Shown one piece after another: positions 5,636 to 10,204 of a DNA stretch of 10,204 nt. This DNA comes from JBQCDV01 sp051960855 (GTDB lineage Bacteria; Actinomycetota; Actinomycetes; JAJZTN01). The notes below the pieces were generated by a model. It ran no database searches. It was given only the letters and a program-made list of their open reading frames with translations, and was not told where the DNA came from. Location: positions 1 through 10,204 of the forward strand of contig JBQCDV010000206.1 in assembly GCA_051960855.1 (NCBI GenBank). The letters are read 5' to 3'. A program made the position numbers and the translations under genes. Position 1 is the stretch's first letter, and each line of letters opens with the position of its first letter.

Positions 5636-8476
5636 GTGTACGTCCACGATCTCGGCTCGCTGTCTGTCGAGGCTGACGGGCTACCCGTGGTGCTGAACGG
5701 CAAGCGAATGGCCGCTGCGCTCGCCGTCCTGCTGATCAACCTGAACGAGAAGGTCCGCACAGACACACTCATCGAAGCCGTCTGGGGCGCAGAGCCGTCG
5801 CCGCGGGCACCTGCCGCACTCGACACCCTCCTCTGGAGGCTCCGGCGGGTGCTCGATCCGGGCCGACCGTCGAGGAGCTCCTCCGCGGTCCTTCAAACCG
5901 AGCAGCAGGGCTACCGCCTCACCCTTCCGCCCGAGACCGTCGACTCGTGCCGGTTCGAGGCAGCGGCGCGAGCGGTCAGCCAGCAGGACAGCACGGGTGA
6001 CCCACAGGAGATCCTGGAGCTCACCGGATCGGCTCTGACGCTGTGGCGGGGGCGGCCCTATGACGATGTCGACGACGACGGCTGGTTGGAACCGACCCGT
6101 GCACGGCTCTCGGAGCAGCATCTGGTTGTGCAGGTCGCCCGACTCGAGGCGCTCCTCGCCGCAGGCCAACCCGAGCTGGCGGTCACCGAGCTGGTGCCGA
6201 TCCTGGCCGAGCATCCCTTCGCCGAACGCCTGTGGTGTCTGCGGCTGCTCGCGCTCTACCAAGCAGGGCGACCTGCCGCCGCGCTCGAGGCGTATGCGGA
6301 CGTGCGACGGACCCTCGACCGCGAGCTGGGGATGCAGCCGGGGGCCGAACTGCGGGCGGTACACGAACGGATCCTGCGCCAGGACCGGTCGTTGGCATCG
6401 CCCCCGCCCCAATCGCCACACGGGGTCGTCCGCATCCCCGAACACCGGACGACACTGTTCGGCCGGGACGAGGACCTCGACATCCTCCCCCGGCTCCTAG
6501 CGCAGCATCGGCTGGTCAGCTTGGTCGGTTCCGTCGGGTCGGGCAAGACCCGACTGGCCGCCGCCGTAGCACGCCGCGTCGACTCGCTCTTCCCCGACGG
6601 CGTCTGTTTCGTCGACCTCTCCGATCTCATGGACCCCGCCGCCGTCGCCGCTCGGGTCCACGAGACGCTGCACGTCCAACTCGAAGCAACGGGCACGCCG
6701 GAAGAAGGGCTGGCTCGGTTCATCGCCGGCCGGCAGATGCTCATCGTGCTGGGCAACTGCGAGCAGGTCACCTCGGCGGCTCGCGCGCTCGCGACCAGGG
6801 TTCTCAACTACGAGACGCGCTCGCGGATCCTCGTGACAAGCCGGCGGGTGTTGGCTGCTCCTGACGAGGTCGTGTACAACGTGCGGCCCTTGGCGCCACC
6901 GGTGAGCGATGGTCCCTCGGATATCTCCGCGAGCCCTGCCGCCGCCCTTTTCGTCGAGCGCGCCGCCAGTCGCGGCATCGTCATCGACGCTACCGGCGCC
7001 GACGCTGCCGCCATCGCGCAGATCTGCCAGGCCGTGGACGGCCTGCCGCTCGGCATCGAGCTCGCCGCTTCACGCGCCCAGATCTTCGCCCTGCACGAGA
7101 TCGCAGCCGGTCTCTCGCTCTTCCCGATGGCGCTCAGTGCGCCGAACGACGACACCAGTACCAACAGCGAGTTCACCCTCCGGGAGGCCATCGAGGGCAG
7201 CCACCGCCTGCTCACCGAACGAGAGAAGATCGCGCACCGAAGGCTTTCGATCCTGCCCCCGCGCTTCACCCTCGAGGCAGCAGTCGCGGTGTGTTCCGGC
7301 ACGTCGCTGGAGCCCGAGGACGTGCCCACCGCCCTGATCGGCCTGAGCAGTCACTCCTTGCTCGAGGCGACACGTCCAGAGCGGGCAGACGGGCCCTCGC
7401 TGTTCCGACAACTGGTTCCCATACGCGCGCACGCCGCCCAGCAGCTGGCGGCCGCCGGAGAGACGGACACCGTCAAAGCGGCCCTGCTCGACTGGGTCAG
7501 CACGACGCTCGCGAACGGGCCCCGGCTCGGGCAATCCGGTAGCGGCGCTCTGGACCGGCGACTGGAGGACAACCGGCGCACCATAACCGCTGCGCTGGAG
7601 GCGACCGTTGCCACCAACCCGAGTGACAAGGCCCTCATCACCCTGTGCCGGCTCGTGCCCTTCTGGTGGCTGGACGGCAAGTTGAGCCCGGAGACTGTCC
7701 GGCTGGTAGCGACCGCGGCCTCAGCCGTTTCTGCGGATAACAGCGCCTTCGCGGGCGCCGCTGCGGCCGCCGCACATCACTCCTTCCAGGCGATGACTCA
7801 CGGTCTGACAGATGAGCGGGCGCTGCTTGCGGCAATCGAGTGCCTGAGCGAAGCCCCAGCTGGATCCGAGATCTTCGCGGCGGAGTTCCTTATCACCGTT
7901 GCGGCTGCCTGCTGGACCAGTGGGCATCTAGACGAGTCACGAGCAGCTGCCGACGCGGCCGCTGCCTACGGTGAGCGACTGCAGGACGCGCACGTTCAGG
8001 TCCTCGCCCGCGCCGTGCGCTGCGCGTCGGGCTTGTCGGAGGATCCCGCCGCGGCCGCGCGAATCGCTCGACCGCTGCTCGACGAAAGCTTGGCACTGGG
8101 GAACGCGAGCGCGGCGATCATGTGCTACCACGTTCTCTACATGGCGGCCCTCGCCGGCGGCGACGCCGCCGAGGGGCTGCGGTGGTCAGCAGAGGCGATC
8201 CGGATGCAGCAGAAGTTGGGCATGCGTAACTCGTCAACGACGTTGGAAGCCCGCGGCAACCTCCATCTGCTCACCGGAAATGCCCGCGACGCGGTCCGCT
8301 GCTACGGCTCAGCCAGCCTCCAGCAGGCCCGCACGGGCCAGAGTTGGCCGCAGATCACCGGAACCCCGGAACTGCTAGCGAGCGCCCGCACCCAGCTCAG
8401 CGCGGAGGAGTTCGCGGCTGCTTGGGCGAGCGGCGAGCGGCTCGCCGACAATCACCTCATCGGCGACTACGTCTGA
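5636..8476 (+). CDS. SARP-family regulator with NB-ARC ATPase and TPR-like C-terminus (AfsR-like architecture)
   Basis: 946-residue cytoplasmic transcriptional activator. Residues 1-95 are an OmpR-type winged helix (LIEAVWG, then LLWRLRRVLDP in the recognition region). Residues ~100-245 are the bacterial transcriptional activator domain (BTAD), ending in LDRELGMQPGAELRAVHERIL. Together these define a SARP DNA-binding unit. Residues ~265-560 are a STAND/NB-ARC ATPase: Walker A GSVGSGKT (298-305, K304), VTSRRVLA (sensor region) and DGLPLGIEL (GLPL motif, 468-476). After it comes a winged helix (LREAIEGSHRLLTEREKIAHRRLSIL and on). The Walker B block reads LIVLGNCEQV where relatives have LDNCEH, so the Mg-binding Asp is Gly373. 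The tail (~650-946) is Ala-rich helical repeats, TPR-like. Start GTG 5636 appears leaderless. It is divergent from the hydrolase remnant and the phosphotransferase operon, whose promoters carry SARP-type direct repeats, so it likely activates them. High confidence in family; targets inferred. Confidence 0.92.
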   Translation: MYVHDLGSLSVEADGLPVVLNGKRMAAALAVLLINLNEKVRTDTLIEAVWGAEPSPRAPAALDTLLWRLRRVLDPGRPSRSSSAVLQTEQQGYRLTLPPETVDSCRFEAAARAVSQQDSTGDPQEILELTGSALTLWRGRPYDDVDDDGWLEPTRARLSEQHLVVQVARLEALLAAGQPELAVTELVPILAEHPFAERLWCLRLLALYQAGRPAAALEAYADVRRTLDRELGMQPGAELRAVHERILRQDRSLASPPPQSPHGVVRIPEHRTTLFGRDEDLDILPRLLAQHRLVSLVGSVGSGKTRLAAAVARRVDSLFPDGVCFVDLSDLMDPAAVAARVHETLHVQLEATGTPEEGLARFIAGRQMLIVLGNCEQVTSAARALATRVLNYETRSRILVTSRRVLAAPDEVVYNVRPLAPPVSDGPSDISASPAAALFVERAASRGIVIDATGADAAAIAQICQAVDGLPLGIELAASRAQIFALHEIAAGLSLFPMALSAPNDDTSTNSEFTLREAIEGSHRLLTEREKIAHRRLSILPPRFTLEAAVAVCSGTSLEPEDVPTALIGLSSHSLLEATRPERADGPSLFRQLVPIRAHAAQQLAAAGETDTVKAALLDWVSTTLANGPRLGQSGSGALDRRLEDNRRTITAALEATVATNPSDKALITLCRLVPFWWLDGKLSPETVRLVATAASAVSADNSAFAGAAAAAAHHSFQAMTHGLTDERALLAAIECLSEAPAGSEIFAAEFLITVAAACWTSGHLDESRAAADAAAAYGERLQDAHVQVLARAVRCASGLSEDPAAAARIARPLLDESLALGNASAAIMCYHVLYMAALAGGDAAEGLRWSAEAIRMQQKLGMRNSSTTLEARGNLHLLTGNARDAVRCYGSASLQQARTGQSWPQITGTPELLASARTQLSAEEFAAAWASGERLADNHLIGDYV

Positions 8477-8523
8477 AGGCGCGCGCCGAATCCACAGACA
8501 CGCCTGGTCCCGGCGCGTCCGTG

Positions 8524-8548
8524 CCGCCATGGCCACCACTAGTGGCGG
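8524..8548 (+). terminator. Weak hairpin behind the SARP gene
   Basis: CCGCCA (8524-8529) can pair with TGGCGG (8543-8548) around a 13-nt loop that itself contains the palindrome CCACTAGTGG overlapping the right arm. It is 47 nt past the SARP stop codon. No T-run follows. It may add to the stronger hairpin downstream. Confidence 0.3.
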
Positions 8549-8554
8549 TTCGGC

Positions 8555-8579
8555 GACTGCTCCCTCGAGAGGGAGAGTC
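8555..8579 (+). terminator. Strong hairpin terminator behind the SARP gene
   Basis: The 16-nt perfect palindrome CTCCCTCGAGAGGGAG (8560-8575) is extended by GACT/AGTC (8555-8558 with 8576-8579) with G8559 bulged. The result is a stem of about 11 pairs with a minimal loop, 78 nt after the SARP stop. There is no clear U-tract, which is common for actinobacterial terminators. Being nearly symmetric, it would also work for minus-strand transcripts leaving the tRNA fragment. Confidence 0.55.
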
Positions 8580-8592
8580 ATCCCTGAACGTC

Positions 8593-8641
8593 GGAGCCGC
8601 CTAAGGGAATCGAACCCTTGACCTACGCATTACGAGTGCGT
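8593..8641 (-). tRNA. 3' portion of a tRNA-Thr(CGT) gene; probable attachment-site remnant
   Basis: Read on the minus strand: anticodon stem-loop ACGCA-CTCGTAA-TGCGT (8641-8625) with anticodon CGT, a 5-nt variable loop, a T-arm AAGGG-TTCGATT-CCCTT (8619-8603), and the acceptor 3' strand AGGCGGC (8602-8596) plus T and CC. All pairings in these two arms are perfect. Upstream the sequence diverges at the anticodon stem. There is no GCCGCCT acceptor 5' strand and no proper D-arm, so this is not a working tRNA gene. Integrative elements of actinomycetes often use the 3' end of a tRNA gene as att site and duplicate that part on integration; this copy is best explained that way. No integrase is seen inside the window. 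Confidence 0.8.
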
Positions 8642-8995
8642 CTGCCGCTCAATCGAACAGTGCCGATCCAACGCCTAGCGTCAACTGACCTGCTTGTTTG
8701 TGGTCCCGAGGGTACCGCGAGGGTGCATCAGGGTCCGGTGGGACCTTGTGGCAAAGCGACGTCTCGTGGCAAGCCCGTGGCACCGCCCCCCGGTGGTGAC
8801 CCTAAGGCAGATGGCCCGCGAGATGGACTGCTCGACTTGAACGCAGCCGGCTCACCCAACGTCGAACAGCCTGCGATCAGGCTCGCGACACTCAAGCGGA
8901 TCTGCCGTTGGGTGGTCGCCAAGATCCCGACGCTCAAGGTCTGGCCGCGACGGCTGGGGAGCTGGCCATCACCGTGACGGTGGTAGGCATTGGTC
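8642..8995. other. Non-coding stretch between the tRNA fragment and the nuclease gene, with GTGGCA repeats
   Basis: I see no gene here. The open frame across 8618-8977 starts inside the tRNA fragment and has no recognisable domain. The left part has three direct GTGGCA hexamers at 8748, 8766 and 8777 within 35 bp, close to the tRNA remnant, as might be expected of arm-type sites for a tyrosine recombinase. The 8-mer GTTCGATT of the T-loop recurs on the minus strand at 8658-8651. No terminator or promoter is convincing; GGTAGG at 8982-8987 may be the ribosome binding site of the next gene. Confidence 0.4.
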
Positions 8996-10086
8996 ATGCC
9001 GCTGTTCGAGATGACGACGCAGGCGCTCGTTGAGGTGCCCACGACGACGCTTGCGGCGGAGCAGGTGCTCGAGCGAGCCGATCTGCAGCGGCTGCTGCGC
9101 GCGCGGCCGGACGTCCTCGTCCCGGACGTACTGGTTGTGTCCGAGGAGTTCGGGGCGTTCACCGACGCACGTCGCCGGATCGACCTGCTCGGCGTCGATC
9201 GCGAGGGGCACCTGGTCGTCATCGAACTCAAGCGCACGACTGACGGCGGGCACCTCGAGCTACAGGCGCTGAGGTACGCCGCGATGGTGTCCGCGATGAC
9301 GTTCGAGGACCTCGTCGAGCACTACGGGCGCTACCTGGCGAAGGTCGATCCGGCGGCCGTCGACGAGGCGCGAACACGGCTGGCCGACTGGCTCGAGGAT
9401 GCGGGCGGAGAGGACGCCGTCCTCAGCCGCGAAGTCCGGCTCGTGCTGGTCGCCGGCGGGTTCGACCGGGAAATCACGACCACGGTGCTGTGGCTCAACG
9501 ACGTATTCGGCCTCGACATCCGCTGCATCCGGCTCAACCCCTACAAGGTCGACAACCGCCTACTGCTCGACGTGCAGCAAGTCATCCCGCTGCCCGAAGC
9601 GGCCGACCTGACGGTGCAGCTGCGTCGCCGCGAAACCCACGCCCGCGCCGCGCGCACTGAGGGCGGTCCTGATTGGACGCCGTACGTCGTGGTCACCCCG
9701 GCCGGCCGCAGTGAACCGCTCCGCAAGCGCCGCGCCGTCCTCGCGCTGGTGACGGCGCTCGCCGAGGCGGGCGTGCCGCCGGCGAAGCTCGCCGGCGCGC
9801 TGCCGAAGTCGAAGTTCGTCTCGGTGCCCGGGCAGCTCGCCGGCGAGGAGCTGTTCGACGCGTTCACGCAGGCCTACCCGCAGGTGCTCAAGGATCCGCG
9901 GGGGCCGCGCCGCTGGTTCCTCGAGTCACCGCTGCCGACGAGCAGTCGACCTGGGTGCTGTCGAAGATGTGGGGCGCCAATATCGAAGCGGTGCTAGATG
10001 AGCTGCTGACCGTCGCACCGACCGACGGGTTCGCGTACGAGGCGCAACGCGTACCAGTCACGCCCGCGTCGCCGGCTACGGGGTGA
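8996..10086 (+). pseudogene. PD-(D/E)XK nuclease (NucS/DUF91-like core) with a C-terminal frameshift
   Basis: Predicted DNA endonuclease-type protein. From ATG 8996, residues 55-95 hold a PD-(D/E)XK core: RRIDLLGVDREGHLVVIELKR, with D63, E77 and K79 as metal/catalytic residues, and Q90 in the following helix (LELQALRYAAMVS). This resembles the NucS/DUF91 nuclease fold. A second region (from ~235, KRRAVLALVTALAEAGVPP) ends in RRWFLESPL. There the frame goes off: it would stop at a TAG near 9998. The shifted frame starting at GAG 9940 reads EQSTWVLSKMWGANIEAVLDELL and continues to TGA 10084-10086 with good coding character. One base appears missing between about 9929 and 9939; restored, the protein would be ~363 residues. 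This may be a true mutation or a sequencing error, since the window end is low quality. ATG 8996 is chosen over TTG 8990. It lies beside a tRNA att remnant, so a defence or mobile-element role is possible but unproven. Confidence 0.72.
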
Positions 10087-10204
10087 ACCCCAGCAGCGCG
10101 TCGATGCCGCGCGCGGCCGCGCGGATAGCGGCCATCACCACCACCCCGTTTTGGTCGCCGCGGCCCCGGGAGTCCTCGACCCCCCCGCCGCCCCCCCCCC
10201 GCCC
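10076..10204 (-). CDS. C-terminal end of a convergent gene, product unknown
   Basis: An open frame enters from the right edge and ends at TAG 10078-10076. It converges with the nuclease gene and overlaps its restored 3' end by 11 nt. The last residues (NGVVVMAAIRAAARGIDALL) look like a genuine amphipathic helix. The preceding part is almost pure Gly because of G homopolymers, probably low-quality sequence. Only 42 residues are visible, which is too few to recognise a family. Confidence 0.35.
   Translation of the reverse strand, partial: GRGGGGGGVEDSRGRGDQNGVVVMAAIRAAARGIDALLGFTP

Noticed and set aside
8593..8670. Complete tRNA gene
   Set aside because: No acceptor 5' strand complementary to AGGCGGC and no D-arm can be found in the 35 nt upstream of the anticodon arm.
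8618..8977. 119-codon plus-strand open frame
   Set aside because: Starts inside the tRNA remnant, has no ribosome binding site and no recognisable motif.
8728..9237. Minus-strand open frame opposite the nuclease gene
   Set aside because: Most of it is the complement of the PD-(D/E)XK core; Ser/Arg-rich shadow product.
1..10204. CRISPR array, insertion sequence, rRNA or riboswitch
   Set aside because: No regularly spaced long direct repeats, transposase motifs, rRNA stretches or recognisable riboswitch cores were seen on either strand.

Overview
The window is high-GC DNA with frequent GTG starts, overlapping stop/start codons, apparent leaderless starts and a large SARP-type regulator. All of this points to an actinomycete (Actinomycetota, possibly Pseudonocardia-like), but no single gene fixes the genus. 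There is one coherent transcriptional unit in the middle, a partial sugar dehydrogenase at the left edge, and a tRNA-flanked accessory region at the right edge.

Left part (1-5540, all minus strand). A glucose-1-dehydrogenase-like zinc alcohol dehydrogenase (1-639) runs off the left edge. Next to it is a tightly packed three-gene operon, read right to left. Its first gene (3049-4755) is a PEP-utilising protein with a C-terminal phospho-histidine swivelling domain. The second (2222-3052) is a separate ATP-grasp (PPDK N-terminal) domain protein. The third (832-2229) is an MFS exporter. The genes overlap by 4 and 8 nt. Together the first two supply the domains of a rifampin-phosphotransferase / PEP-synthase-like enzyme, but on two polypeptides and with the ATP domain encoded second. 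Upstream lies a 213-codon remnant of an alpha/beta hydrolase (4899-5540) that lacks its catalytic core.

Centre (5636-8476, plus strand). A 946-residue SARP-family regulator of AfsR-like architecture (winged helix, BTAD, NB-ARC ATPase, TPR-like tail) is divergent from the hydrolase remnant and the operon. Two places on the minus strand carry GTGAG-type heptads repeated with an 11-bp period and followed, exactly 8 bp later, by a -10-like NANNNT hexamer. One is in front of the operon and one is in front of the hydrolase remnant. This is the published geometry of SARP operators, so the adjacent regulator is a strong candidate to switch on both. My model is a locally regulated phosphotransferase-plus-exporter module acting on an unknown small molecule (resistance or tailoring). 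The substrate is not visible in the sequence.

Right part (8477-10204). After a strong hairpin behind the regulator there is the 3' portion of a tRNA-Thr(CGT) gene without its 5' half, the usual scar of site-specific integration. A 350-bp non-coding stretch with GTGGCA repeats follows, then a PD-(D/E)XK nuclease gene (8996-10086) with a one-base frameshift near its end. Last is the C-terminus of a convergent gene running into G/C-homopolymer sequence at the window end, which looks like a contig edge of doubtful quality.
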